Source of the DNA: Rhizomys pruinosus
Lineage: Eukaryota > Chordata > Mammalia > Rodentia > Spalacidae
Direction: 5' to 3'
Length of the DNA stretch: 64,000 bases
NCBI GenBank assembly: GCA_009823505.1
Contig: VZQC01008065.1
Location: forward strand, 1,076,953-1,140,952
Shown here: in pieces, positions 1 to 12,055 of the stretch
Position numbering within the stretch: position 1 is the stretch's first letter
Layout of the letters: each line of letters begins with the position of its first letter
Translations under genes and position numbers: made by a program
The notes under the pieces: model-generated
Databases searched by the model: none
Seen by the model: the letters and a program-made list of their open reading frames with translations, nothing else
Told to the model about the DNA's origin: nothing

Positions 1-490
1 CCACCCCACTCCAGACCATGCATTCTGCCATAACTGTCCTGCATCTTTCTCTCAGTCTTTTTATGCTTAGTAATTCACATTTTCCTCCATTAATTTTATA
101 TTACTCTAAAATACAGATGCATATTCTTCACTCATATACAGTAATTACAGTCTGAGAATAATTGGTGGGTGGATTCTACAGCCCATTGAGAGATTCACAT
201 TATAACAGCATAGTTGCCTTCAGATAAACAGAAATATACCAATATTGTCATTCAGCTTGCCTTTGGTCTGGGGGATTTGGTGTTAGCATCCACAAATGAG
301 GGAAACCATTCTCCGTTTGTCTTTCTGGGACTGTGTTACTTCACTCAGCATAATGGCTTCAAGTTCCATCCATTTACCTGCAAAGTTCCTAATGCCATCT
401 TTCTTTACATCTCCATTATGTAGATGTACCACATTTTTGTCATCCACTCGTCTGTTGAGGGGCATTTGGGTTGGTTCCAGCTCTTTGCAT
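1..490 (-). mobile_element. L1 3' end: 3' UTR and ORF2 C-terminus, 5' truncated
   Basis: Read on the minus strand, about 490 down to 280 encodes the end of L1 ORF2, including the typical 'NQPKCPSTDEWMTK' and 'SLICGC' stretches in different frames. Positions below 200 match the 3' UTR of the L1 at 41.7-42.4 kb. The reading frame is broken. The 5' edge runs directly into a GATA microsatellite. The 3' end lies outside the window. The same L1 piece recurs inverted at about 13.1-13.4 and 14.9-15.1 kb, as the outer part of the large inverted repeat. Confidence 0.85.
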
Positions 491-509
491 AGATAGATGA
501 TAAATAGAT

Positions 510-549
<40 letters not shown>

Positions 550-700
550 TAAATGATTGATAGATGATCACTAGATAGATGATCGATAGACAGGTAGATA
601 TAGATGATAGATATCTGATGATTGATAAATAGATGACAGATAGATAATAAATAGATGATAATAGAGAGATAAATGATGGCAGACAGATAGATAATGTACA
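490..700. repeat. (GATA)n microsatellite, interrupted
   Basis: GATA/TAGA tetranucleotide tract with GATG and AAAT interruptions. Its inverted counterpart, (TATC)n, lies at about 12,880-13,080. Open frames here are repeat read-through (YLSIIY-type peptides), not genes. Confidence 0.95.
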
Positions 701-1491
701 TATTTCACAACAATAAATTTAAAAGAAGAAATCATGTAATTGAGAAGGAATTGGTTAACACGTGATGATCTGGAGGGAGAGGACGGCAGAGAAAATTACA
801 TAAGTAGAGTGCCCAGGTCTGAAATTCCCAAAATTTAAAAACTAATGAAACAATATCATCCCAAAGCCTTTTAAATATATAAGCATGTGATTCATTAATT
901 ATTTTTCCTACAATTATATAATATTTCCATTATGTTAGCCACTTAAACCTACATATACCATCATCTAGTTTGTATGTCATGAGGATAGCATATGCTTTCA
1001 CTTCTGATGAAACAGAAAGCAGGACAGTAAACATGGAGCTGATTTCAGGAGAAAAGTAAAAACAAGAGAAAGTTGGAAGAGAAAAGAAGACCATATGTCA
1101 AAAATAATCATGCAACTGCTGTAGACTATTGGGGCATAATTAGAGTTTTTGATATGTGTAGGAAATATTTTTTTAGCTGATTCCACTAAATGATTTGCAC
1201 TTGAAAGATGTCATGATCTTTCAAACTTCTTATCTCTTAAGTACTCCAGCTAGTGTATTTCTATTTTTTGCCCCTCCTGTTATTTTTGTGAAAATCTGAT
1301 TATATTGGTTACAGCTTTCTTTATTACAATATATATTTCATGGTCTCAGATTGGAAATAACATATGAACTTTTCTTTTCAGTTCCGGACACACAAGAGAA
1401 CATAAGCACCTGGTCCAACATAAGTAACAGTTTACTAAAAAAATACTAAAGTTTGGGGGGTTTGTTTTTTGTTTTTTTGCTTAAAGCCCAT

Positions 1492-1536
<45 letters not shown>

Positions 1537-2190
1537 CCCCAAGAGGAAACTGAGTGAAGAGGAAAAGTGAAAACAGTGAGATCAGAGGAAATGTGTGGTA
1601 AATTCTAATAAATATTGAAATTCCTTGTTGTAGGGTAAAAAGTTGTTACAAACCTGGACCAGAGGTGGCTTTATGCAGCAAGGATTTTTATTTTGAATGG
1701 TGCAGGACTATGTCAAGCTATGTTAACAATCTGAGGTTGACTTGAATAACTATTGTTATTTTTGTATTTGTTAAGAAATGGAAACACTCTTTTCCTCCTT
1801 CCATTGATGCTACAATTCAAATTTATATCATATTCAAATTCAACATTGAAACAATTTGAACTCTGTTTTCAGAATCCAGCCTTTGGCTAGTCAATGTTGG
1901 CTTGGCACCAGTTAACTCTTCTTCTATAATAACTTGAAAAATGGTAGAAATATCCACATATTCCACAGAGTTCTTATATCACAGAAGATGGTTCAAAATA
2001 AAGGACAATTATGGCTTTTTTTCTGAAGAAAAATTTCACCTCATGTAAATTGTAGATAGGTCACAGATCAGTACATATTTTTAAGTGAAGTATGAGGTAC
2101 ATGATCAAAATAAACTATTGCATCACTTTATACATTGGTTTTGTGCACTGTGATTATTAAAGGTAATAAAGCCTTTCTCCTCTTATAGTT
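700..2190. other. Non-coding arm sequence with (CA)n microsatellite
   Basis: AT-rich sequence without a convincing gene. It contains a (CA)n run at about 1,494-1,531, mirrored as (GT)n near 12,027-12,050. The rest could not be assigned to a repeat family by eye. Confidence 0.6.
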
Positions 2191-2194
2191 CTTT

Positions 2195-2460
2195 TTGTAA
2201 AATATTTTTATTGATTCTTTAAAAACTTTTTACAATTAACTTATTATTATTATTAAACCTTTTCCATAGGTCATACATCATTTCTCGATCAAATCTAGAG
2301 TTGCTTCCCTTTCCTTGCCCCCCACCCCACCCAAGTCCCTGCACTCTGCCATACGTGTCTTGTATTTTTTTCCGAGTCTTTCCAGAGTTTTTTTTTTTCA
2401 GTTCTTTTGTTGCTGTTCTCTCCAACTTGCATTGCTACATTATATATACATAAATTATAC
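2195..2460 (-). mobile_element. L1 3' UTR fragment
   Basis: On the minus strand this shows the window's recurrent L1 3' end: a purine/G-rich tract (complement at about 2,318-2,335), a 'gatcgagaaatgatg' type segment and a final A-rich tail. Copies with the same order occur at 11,090, 36,906, 38,669, 41,672 and 63,651. It has an inverted counterpart at 11,090-11,345. Confidence 0.7.
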
Positions 2461-3650
2461 CTGTTTTATAAGAAATTACCACTATAGCAGTTGGCTCTAG
2501 TTTACAGTTAGGGAATGACTTCAGTACCGTCATGTTTTTCTTTTTCCTGTAAAAGGGAGAGGTAGGAAGGTTTCTCAGCATCTGGATGGTAAACTTCATT
2601 AGGGCACATTATAAACAGTTATCCCAAATAGAATTCAGAGAGATGCTCAGTGTCTGTGACTCAGGCAATCTGATGTTCCTTTTGCTTTAATGTTCAGATG
2701 GGTCAGCTTCTCTGATGGCATTTCCCAGTCCATCCTGCACAGCCAAAAGTTGTACTTTTCAGGCATATAGGTTGGTGTTTTTACCTGTGGGAACATACAA
2801 ATTTCCTTCCATTGTTAATTTCAAGACCTCAAAATTTAAAATTTATCAAAAGATTTGGAATACAGAAGGAATATTATACCACCTCCCTCTTTTTGTTTTT
2901 TAAATTTTTATGCTTTGACCTATAGATGCCTAAGTTGTATTACACATACCCATAAACAGGAACCAAGGTGCAAGTTTTCATCAAATTCACCCAATATTGT
3001 TTTCATTCACTGTATGCTACTTATTTGTGGGAGTGAACTTAAACTTAATTTCTTTAAATTATCCTACAAGTACGAGAAAATGTTACAATTTGATACTGTG
3101 TAACACAGAAAAATATAGAGACCATTTGTGTACCTTAACCCCAAAGTTATTGTTGGAAATTCAATACAGATTATAAATAAAACAATTAACATTTTATATT
3201 CCCAATTAGTTCAAATGCATTACCATTTTAAACTGCAAAACTTACAAAGTGGATTTTAGTAACTATCTTCCTCCAAGCTCTTGGCCTTCTCCAGGCCTGG
3301 CAAGAAAACCTGTTTTAAAGATTTTTCAGTATCTAGCTCTTAATAAAATTTATAAAATTAATAAATGTCCTATTAATTCACAAAAGAGCTGAAATCCATA
3401 TGCCACCTCTTAGGCCCATTTCCAACCATTTGCCTTCAATGAACTATGTCTAAAGTTTACTCCTATTCTTTCCCTATCCTCTCACTTCTGGTTAACTATG
3501 CCTAAGCTCTCCCTCTGCTAAGCCTAACTGTCCCTATGCTATTTACAAATCTAATGATTGAGGATTCCCAAACAAAAGTAGACAGGCCAAAGTTATTTGT
3601 AGTCTTGGACCGATCCATCTTGTCTTACTATTAAGGACTTTGGAAGGATA
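2460..3650. other. No recognisable gene or repeat
   Basis: Non-coding AT-rich sequence shared with the right arm (about 9,870-11,090, inverted). Open frames are short and not preserved in the other arm. Confidence 0.5.
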
Positions 3651-3950
3651 ATAATTATCCATAATCACAACAATAATCATAACAATTATAATCATTATTC
3701 ATCATTATTAATTATTAACAATTATTGTTAACCATTATTAGTCACAACAATCACTAATAATTATGAACAATAATTGTCAATAATAATAGTCAACAATGAA
3801 CAATTTATCATTGACTGAATTCTTATCAATTATCATTAATAATTATATATAATAACAATAACTATAACCATTAATAGCAATTACTAATAATAATAAATAA
3901 CAACATTCGATCATTAAACTGAATAATATGCATACTATAACCCAATTAAA
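3650..3950. repeat. AT-rich low-complexity tract (AAT/ATT/AACAAT)
   Basis: About 300 bp almost free of G and C, built from shuffled ATT, AAT and AACAAT units. It contains many short self-complementary stretches. The inverted counterpart is at 9,560-9,870. Confidence 0.9.
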
Positions 3951-4599
3951 ATTGTTAACACTAAGGGGTATAAAACAAACATTTTCTCTGAATTGAATAT
4001 ATTTTTGTTTATAGTCATCTAATTAGATTTAAACCTGTAGGATTATAATGAATTAAAAGTGGGAACTCGCATTCACTCACACATACACACAGCTTGAAGA
4101 TGGGCTTAAAGAAACATAAAACAGTTTTATTCAAAAAATTTCTCATTTAAATTGAACCAAAATATCAATTCATGTTGTTAAAGAGACTTTTACCAATGGT
4201 CCTTAAAAAAAAGACAATTTATCAGAGCAAGTTTGTTTTGTTAGAACTCCAAGGCCTGTAAATTCTGCTAGAAATCTTATCTATTTTGTTTCCAAAATAC
4301 TGAAATCAAAAGAATGTTACCTAAAATCAAAATTTAAAGGGCATGATTTAGTTGCCATGTGCTCAGTCCAGCAGCTGGTATGCATGCACAGCAGGCAGAC
4401 TGATGGCGCCAAAGCTCAAACCACATGTGATCAAGAATTCTGTGAGAAGAGATTTTTAAGGTGAAACACATTTAAAAAGAGCAAGATAAAATTAAATCGA
4501 CCAATTAATTTTAACTGTGCATATATATTTATTCAAAGGCCAAGGCTTGAAATTATCTGGAAGAGGCTGCTCTTTGAAGAGGGCAGTTCCCATGAAAGG

Positions 4600-5700
4600 C
4601 TAAAGCCTTTAATTTGCAGCAGAAAGAAATGGGCTCAGGTTGAGGAGAGCTACCAGGAGAAAATTTATATATGAATAAGTTAAGGTTTGAAATGAACTTG
4701 AGAACTTGAGGAGAGGTTCCTCACAGCAGGAGATGAAGTCTTTCTTTGGGGGGGGGGATTTAAAACCAGAAAGATTTTCAGACCTGTACAATTATGAAAA
4801 ATGGTTTCAAGGCTAAGCATGACTGCTAAGCCTTAATATTAAATTCAGCCTTGAGGTCACTGGCTTTTATAGCCTGCAGGAGTGGCCATTGCAGGAGGCA
4901 CATGCCTGGTAGGCATTGGGTGCTCCGTCTGAACCAAATCAGAGCCAGGCTGCTCTCCTCCAAGTGTAAAAAGCCACAAGCCCTCAGATCACTGTCCCAT
5001 CAACTGAAACCAGCAGGAAAGATGGCTCCACCACAACAGATAGATATCAGGAGAGAGAGGAGAAAGAGAAGAAAAAGGCAAAATTTAGGGGTATGCATAC
5101 CTAAGTTGCCAAGGTTTCCTCCTGCCCCACATTCAGACGCCAATTGTGGGGTTGCTGCCTAGATTTGTGGTGGGGCCACTTAAACATGGGACAACCCATG
5201 TGGAAAATATGTGCAGGAAAGCACATCACGTGTACACAGGTTGAGGTTCAAATGCAGAGAGAGATTTTAATCCAAGATGTCTGCTTAAATACCCATCATG
5301 ACTCAATTCTCAGGGCCAAATCCTAAATCTTTTCATCACTACACCCCATCCCATGGGTGTGGCCAAGGAGGTACCATTGGCTTAGAATGCTACCCATCTT
5401 AACTGTTTTCCCACATCAGACATAGAGTTTAAGGATTTACTGTTTGCCCTGCTAGGTTTTGACCTTGTTTTAATCCAGTTTTTCCTTGTTGTGTGCCCAT
5501 TCCTCCTTCTGGAACTGGAATGTTTACATTGTGCACTTAGACATTTGGAAGAAGGTGTAATTTTTGTTTTCAAGTTTAAAGAGTATCGGCATTATTACTA
5601 CATTTCCTGTTAGAAGAGACTTTAGACATTTGAAGTTTTGATACTGTTAAAAACTTTTGGAAACTATTAATGCATTTTGCATTATAAGGTAGCCAGGAAC
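4600..5700 (-). mobile_element. Possible LTR-retroelement remnant (left arm)
   Basis: On the minus strand, a promoter-like block has a TATA-like TATTTAAG at about 5,285-5,295. It is followed about 170 bp downstream (5,110-5,135) by TGGCGTCTGAATGTGGGGC. This resembles, imperfectly, the lysine-tRNA primer-binding site expected just after an LTR. A second TATA-like CTATAAAAG lies at about 4,863-4,871. No gag or pol frame is visible. The right-arm copy (about 7,840-8,900, plus strand) is altered exactly at the candidate primer-binding site. Class-II ERV is a tentative assignment; another unclassified rodent repeat is possible. Confidence 0.35.
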
Positions 5701-6010
5701 ATACTGGAACCAGTGTTGGAATGCTGTGGCCAAAGGCAAAACACCTCCATAGACACCTATTGTATAGAAACCTGGTCTCTAATGGGCAGTATGTTTGAAG
5801 CTATGCCTTTCTGGATGCAGTCATTGGAGGCTGCCTTCAGGTTTGCCATCCCAACCCTACTACCTATCTTCTCTCTGCTTCCTGACTAGTGACAAAAGAC
5901 TACCAATGCTGCACACTACTACCACCATGCCTTCTTGACTTGATGGGCTTTGTTTAGTCAAATGTAAGCTAAAATAAGCTCTTTCTACCTTAAGTTGTTC
6001 TTTCTCAAAT
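5690..6010. mobile_element. Rodent interspersed repeat, LTR/DNA-element type (left arm)
   Basis: The segment ending in 'ctcaaatatgtgaccacagcaatg' resembles a common rodent repeat end that reads 'attgctgtggtcaaatatctgagaaag' on the other strand. The right-arm copy spans about 7,425-7,790. Between 5,885 and 5,960 this arm departs from both the right arm and my memory of the family sequence. Confidence 0.45.
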
Positions 6011-6119
6011 ATGTGACCACAGCAATGTAAAAAGGAATTTAAAGTATACTTTTACATTTTTATTTATTTACTTTGCATTATTTTAATTTTTTTCATTTTT
6101 TTCTTTTTTTTTAAATTTT

Positions 6120-6326
6120 ATGTGTGACTGTTTTTCCTGCATCCAATGTATGTCAGTGTATTCAGGTCATGTGATGCCAGCACACATCAGAAAGGGGTGT
6201 AAGACCCGTTGGAAATGGATTTATGGATGGTAGTTAGCTGCTATGATGGGACTGTGAACCGAACCTTGTCTTCTGCAATACCAACCAGTGCTCTGAAGGA
6301 CAGAGCCATCTCCCCAACCTCCATTC

Positions 6327-6327
<1 letters not shown>
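6120..6327 (-). mobile_element. B2/B3-type SINE (left arm inner edge)
   Basis: The minus strand begins with the tRNA-like head 'gttggggagatggctctgtc' and continues with a B-box-like 'ggttcggttcacagtcc'. It ends in an A/T-rich tail. Its 5' head sits almost exactly at the inner boundary of the inverted-repeat arm. Confidence 0.8.

Positions 6328-6358
<31 letters not shown>
6328..6358. repeat. (AT)n microsatellite at palindrome inner edge
   Basis: A pure TA dinucleotide run of about 28 bp. The opposite arm has a shorter, interrupted TA-rich run at about 7,098-7,121. Confidence 0.95.
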
Positions 6359-6361
<3 letters not shown>

Positions 6362-7097
6362 TAGATGCTTCCTCTCAGTTATAAAATAAAGACTTGTTAT
6401 ATCCCATCTACTAGAGTGGAAAGAAGAATTCAATTCAGTGTATGAATATAGGAAGAATATATGCTATATGAAGAATATATGAATATGTGAAGAATGAAAG
6501 AGGTATGAGAAAACTTCAAGCAGTCTCATCCTTTAAAGGAAAAATGACAAAAATATGTGAAAAAAACCCTCCAAATTTGGTGAGAATTATGAATTTCTAG
6601 GTCCAATAAATATAATAGTCCCAACTACAAGAAACATGATGCAAAAATTAATCATAACCAAATTACGAAAAGCTGTAATAGAAAAGAAAAAGTCCATTGC
6701 TCAACAATTCCCGGATATACTCCACAGATGCTCCCCCAGGCCAGTGCAATGGAGCCAATTCCCCATGAGGGCCTCAACCCATGATGTGTCAAGTTGATAC
6801 TAAAGCTATTCCAGCACCGACAATCCCCACCCTACCACTCTATGTCTATTCAGCAATCTCTGGACTAATACTTAGTAATTATTGTCGGAACCTATCCATG
6901 ATGACAGCCTTGTCTTGTTTATTATTTATCATAAGAAGAGGATTTAGATATAGTCATTATTATAGCTAGTTGGGATTCAATTCCATTTCAGGATGCTTAA
7001 CTTAAAGTGTAGTATTTTTACTTAACCCCTGGCTACCCTAGATATCCTTTGCGTAAATATTAGTGACAGTTAAACAAAAAAAGTATCATAACTATCC
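6359..7097. other. Single-copy spacer of the inverted repeat
   Basis: About 740 bp lying between the arms. It does not pair with itself by eye, so the structure is not a simple zero-spacer fold-back. No gene is recognised. A short frame at 6,781-6,969 has no supporting features. Confidence 0.75.
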
Positions 7098-7125
7098 CTA
7101 TATATATACTATCTATATATTATGA

Positions 7126-7335
7126 ATGGAGGTTGGGGAGATGGCTCTGTCCTTCAGAGCACTGGTTGGTATTGCAGAAGACAAGGTTCGGTTCACAGTC
7201 CCATCATAGCAGCTAACTACCATCCATAAATCCATTTCCAACGGGTCTTACACCCCTTTCTGATGTGTGCTGGCATCACATGACCTGAATACACTGACCT
7301 ACATTGGCTGCAGGGAAAAACCGTCACACATAAAA
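7126..7335 (+). mobile_element. B2/B3-type SINE (right arm inner edge)
   Basis: Mirror copy of the SINE at 6,120-6,327, now on the plus strand. The head 'ggttggggagatggctctgt' starts 2-3 bases inside the arm boundary. It runs to an A-rich tail near 7,335-7,365. Confidence 0.8.
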
Positions 7336-7424
7336 ATTTAAAAAAAAAAAAGAAAAAAAACCGAAAAAACTTAAAAATTATGCAAAGTAAAATAAATAAA
7401 AATGTACAGTATACTTTTTTAAAT

Positions 7425-7790
7425 TCCTTTTTACTATTGCTCTGTGGTCACATATTTCGAGACAAGAAACAACTTAAGGTAGAATAGAGCTTATTTTAGC
7501 TTACATTTTCAGAGGGATAGATACATTGTGGTGGGGAAGGCATAGAGCTTGAGCGTGAGGAGGCAGCTGGCCACATTGCATCTGTACTCAGGAAGCAGAG
7601 AGAAGATAGGTAGTAGGGTTGGGATGGCAAACCTGAAGGCAGCCTCCAATGACTGCATCCAGAAAGGCATAGCTTCAAACATACTGCCCATTAGAGACCA
7701 GGTTTCTATACAATAGGTGTCTATGGAGGTGTTTTGCCTTTGGCCACAGCATTCCAACACTGGTTCCAGTATGTTCCTGGCTACCTTATA
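7425..7790. mobile_element. Rodent interspersed repeat, LTR/DNA-element type (right arm)
   Basis: Counterpart of 5,690-6,010. Positions about 7,508-7,590 read 'agagggatagatacattgtg' and continue in a way closer to the common rodent form. The left arm differs here over about 75 bp. Confidence 0.5.
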
Positions 7791-7839
7791 ATGCAAAATG
7801 CATTAATAGTTTCCAAAAGTTTTTAACAGTATCAAAACT

Positions 7840-8900
7840 TCAAATGTCTAAAGTCTCTTCTAACAGGAAATGCCGTATTACTGCCGATACTCTTTTAATA
7901 ACTTGAAAACAAAAATTAACTTCTTCCAACATGTCTAAGTGCACAATGAAACATTCAGTCCAGAAGGAGGAATGGGCCACCAAACCAAGGAAAAACAACT
8001 GGATTAAAAAACAAGGTCAAACCTAGCAGGGCAAACAGTAAATCCTTAAACTCTATGTCTGATGTGGGAAAACAGTTAAGATGGGTAGCATTCTAAGCCA
8101 CTGGTACCTCCCTGGCCACACCCATGGGGATGGGGGGTAGTGCTGAAAAGATTTAGGATTTGGCCTGAGAATTGAGTCATGATGGGCATTTAAGCAGACA
8201 TCTTGGATTAAAATCTCTCTCTGCATTCAAACATCAACCTGCGTACACGTTGATCGGCTTTCTGCACCTATTTTCCACATGGGTTGTCCCATGTTTAGGT
8301 GGCCCCACCACAAATCTCAGTGGTGTACCCACAAATGGCATCCATACTTGGGGCAGGAGGAAACCTTGGCAACTTAGGTATGCATACCCCTAAATTTGCC
8401 TTTTTTTTCTTTCTCCTCTCTCCATGATATCATCTGTTGTGGTGAAGCCATCTTTCCTGCTGGTTTCGGTGTATGGGACAGTGATCTGAGGGCTTGTGGC
8501 TTTTTACACTGGAGGAGAGCATCCTGGCTCTGATTTGGTTCACGGGGAGCACCCAAGTGCCTTCCAGGCATGTGCCTCCTGCAATGGCCACTCCTGCAGG
8601 CTATAAAAGACAGTGACCTCAAGGCTGAATTTAATTTTAAGCCTTCGCCGTATGCTTAGCCTGATAACCATTTTCCATATTGTACAGTACGAACATCTTT
8701 CTGGTTTTACATCCCCCCCCCCAAAGAAAGGACTTCATTCCTGCTGTGAGAACCTCTCCTTCAAGTCTCAAGTCATTTCAAACCTTAACTTGTTCATATG
8801 TAATTTTCTCCTGGTAGCTCTCCTCAACTGAGCCATTTCTTCTGCCTGCACCAATTAAAGGCTTTAGCCTTTCATGGGAACTGCCCTCTTCAAAGAGCAG
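7840..8900 (+). mobile_element. Possible LTR-retroelement remnant (right arm)
   Basis: Mirror of 4,600-5,700. The CTATAAAAG box is kept at about 8,600-8,608. The TATTTAAG-like box is changed to CATTTAAG near 8,188. The candidate primer-binding site is replaced by 'atggcatccatacttggggc' near 8,335-8,355. No coding frame is recognisable. Confidence 0.35.
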
Positions 8901-9400
8901 CCTCTTCCAGATAAATTCAAGCCTTGGCCATTTGAATAAATATTTTGCACCAGTAAAATTAATTGGTCGATTTTTTAAAAAAAAAATTTATCTTGCTCTT
9001 TTTTACATGGGTTTCACCTTAAAAATCTCTTCTCACAGAATTCTTGATCACATGTGGTTTGAGCACACGAGTTTTGAGACTGATGGAGCACCATCAGTCT
9101 CCCTGCTATGCATGCATACCAACTGCCGGACTGAGCACATGGCATCTAAATCATGCCCTTTAAGTTTTGATTTTAGGTTAACATTTCTTTGATTTCAGTA
9201 TTTTGGAAACAAAATAGATAAGATTTCTAGCAGAATTTACAGTCCCTTGGAGTTCCTAAAAAAAACAAACTTGCCCTCTGATAAATTGTTTTTTTTAAGG
9301 ACCATTGGTAAACGTCTCTTTAAACAACATGAAATTGCTATTTTTGGTCCAATTTAAATGAGAAATTTTTTTGAATAAAAACTGTTTTATGTTTCTTTTT

Positions 9401-9432
<32 letters not shown>

Positions 9433-9559
9433 TTGTGAGTGAATGCGAGTTCCCACTTTTAATTCATTATAATCTACAGGTTTAAATCTAATTAGATGAC
9501 ATAAACAAAAATATTATTCAATTCAGAGAAAATGTTTGTTTTATACACCTTAGTGTTAA

Positions 9560-9870
9560 AAAATTTTAATGGTTATAGTATGTATATTATTCAGTTTAAT
9601 GATCGATTGTTGTTATTTATTATATTATGCATTGCTCTAATGGTTATAGTTATTGTTATTATATATCATTATTAATATCATTGATAAGAATTCAGTCAAT
9701 GATAAATTGTTCATTGCTGTTGACTATTATTATTGACAATTTATTGTTCATAATTATATTGATTGTTGGACTAATAATGGTTAACATCATTGTTAATAAT
9801 TAATACTGATGGAATAATGCATTATAATTGTGATTGTTGTTTTGATTATGGATAATTATTCTTTTTCCTA
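9560..9870. repeat. AT-rich low-complexity tract (right arm)
   Basis: Inverted counterpart of 3,650-3,950 with many small differences. Confidence 0.9.
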
Positions 9871-11089
9871 AGTCCTTAATAATAAGACACGATGGATCGG
9901 TCCAAAACTACAAACAACTTCGGCCTGTCTACTTTGTTGGGACTCCCTCAATTCATTAGATTTGTAAATAGCATAGGGGGAGTTAGGCTTAGCCAGAGGG
10001 AGAGCTCTAGCATAGGTTAACCAGAAGTGCAGGAGAGGGAAAGAATAGGAGTAAAATTTAGTGAGAGTTCATTAAAGGCAAATGATTGGACATGGGGCCT
10101 AAATAGGTGCATATGGATTTCCGCTCTTTGTGAAGTAATAGAGACATTTATTAAATTTTATAAATTTTTATTAAGAGCTAGATACTGAACAATCTTTAAA
10201 CCTGTTTTCTTGCCAGGCCTGGAGAAGGCCAAGAGCTTGGAGGGAAGATAGTTACTAAAATCCACTTTGCAAGGTTTGCAGTTAAAAATGGTTTAATGCA
10301 TTTTGAACTATGGGACTATACAATGTCTAATTGTTTTATTTATAATCTGTATTGAATTTCCAACAATAATTTGGGGTTAAGGTACACAACTGGTCTCTAT
10401 ATTTTTCTGTGTTACACAGCATCACCTTGTAACACTTTCTATTACTTGTAGGACAATTTAAAAAAAGACATTAAGTAACGTTCACTCCCACCAACTAAGT
10501 AAGCATACAGTGAATGACAACAATATTGGGTGGAATTTGATAAAAACTGCCACCTTGGTTTCCTGTTATGGGTCATGGTGTGTAATAACAACTTATGGCA
10601 TCTATACGGTCACAAGCATAAAAATTTAAAAAACAAAAGAGGGATGGGGTCTATATTCTTTCTGTTTTCCAAATCTTTTGATAAATTTTAAATTTTGATG
10701 TCTTGACAATTTAACAATGGAAGGAAATTTGTATGTTCCACAGGTAAAAACACCAACCTATATGCCTGAAAATACACATTTTAGGCTGGCGGGATGGACT
10801 GGGAAACTGCCATCAGCGAAGCGGACCCATCTGAACAGAAAGCAAAAACGTGAACCTCAGATTGCCTGCGTCACAGACACTGAGCATATCTCTGAATTCT
10901 ATTTGGGATAACTGTTTAAAATGTGCCCTAATGAAGTTTACCTCCAGATGCTGAGAAACCTTCCTAACCTCCCCTTTTACAGGAAAAAGAAAAACATGAC
11001 GGTACTGCAGTCATTCCCTAACTGTAAACTAGAGCCCAAACTGCTATAGTGGTCATTTCTTATAAAACAGGTATAATTTATGTATATAT

Positions 11090-11345
11090 AATGTACAATG
11101 CAAGTTGGAGAGAACAGTAACAAAAGAAAACTGAGAACTGAAAAAAAAAAAACTCTGGAAAGACTCGGAAAAAATTCAAGACCACGTATGGCAGAGGCAG
11201 GGGACTTCCGGCGTGGGGTGGGGGTGGCCAGGACAGGGAAGCAACTCTCGATTTGATAGCGAAATGATGTCTACCTATGGAAATGGTTCAATAATAATAA
11301 TAATAAATTAATTGTAAAAAGTTTTTAAAGAATCAATAAAAAATA
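11090..11345 (+). mobile_element. L1 3' UTR fragment (right arm)
   Basis: Plus-strand mirror of 2,195-2,460: purine/G-rich tract at about 11,210-11,235, then the L1 terminal segment and an A-rich end. Confidence 0.7.
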
Positions 11346-12019
11346 TTTTACCACAAGAAACTATAAGAGGAGAAAGGCTTTATTACCTTTAATAATCACA
11401 GTGCACAAAACCAATGTATAAAGTGATGCAATAGTTTATTTTGATCATGTACCTCATACTTCACTTAAAAATATGTACTGATCTGTGACCTATCTACAAT
11501 TTACATGAGGTGAAATTTTTCTTCAGAAAAAGCCCCTAAATTGTCCTTTATTTTGAACCATCTTCTGTGATATAAGAACTCTGTGGAATATGTGGATATT
11601 TCTACCATTTTTCAAGTTATTATAGAAGAAGAGTTAACTGGTGCCAAGCCAACATTGACTAGCCAAAGGCTGGATTCTGAAAACAGAGTTCAAATTGTTT
11701 CAATGTTGAATTTGAATATGATATAAATTTGAATTGTAGCATCAATGGAAGGAGGAAAAGAGTGTTTCCATTTCTTAACAAATACAAAAATAACAATAGT
11801 TATTCAAGTCAACCTCAGATTGTTAACATAGCTTGACATAGTCCTGCACCATTCAAAATAAAAATCCTTGCTGCATAAAGCCACCTCTGGTCCAGGTTTG
11901 TAACAACTTTTTACCCTACAACAAGGAATTTCAATATTTATTAGAATTTACCACACATTTCCTCTGATCTCACTGTTTTCACTTTTCCTCTTCACTCAGT
12001 TTCCTCTTGGCCGTTTCTG

Positions 12020-12055
12020 TGTTGTGGTGTGTGTGTGTGTGTGTGTGCTGTGTGT
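12020..12055. repeat. (GT)n microsatellite
   Basis: GT dinucleotide run, inverted counterpart of the CA run at about 1,494-1,531. Confidence 0.9.

Larger units (their letters stand above)
1..6358 (+). repeat. Left arm of giant inverted repeat
   Basis: Reverse complement matches 7,098-13,425 and, beyond an insertion there, 14,877-about 15,087. Checkpoints in mirrored order: GATA tract 490-700 with 12,880-13,080; L1 3' UTR near 2,219-2,430 with 11,100-11,340; AT-rich low-complexity 3,650-3,950 with 9,560-9,870; a G8 run at 4,749 with a C8 run near 8,711; an identical 60-residue shadow frame at 5,677 (+) and 7,796 (-); SINE 6,120-6,327 with 7,126-7,335. The match includes sequence that is not L1, so two oppositely oriented L1s do not explain it. 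Identity is high but broken by many small indels and a few dissimilar patches. Confidence 0.93.

Noticed and set aside
405..701. 98-residue minus-strand frame rich in YLSIIY
   Set aside because: Read-through of a GATA microsatellite joined to L1.
5677..7796. Identical 60-residue frame in both arms, first suspected to be a duplicated gene
   Set aside because: It lies within an interspersed repeat, and its ends diverge between arms. The identity only reflects the inverted duplication.
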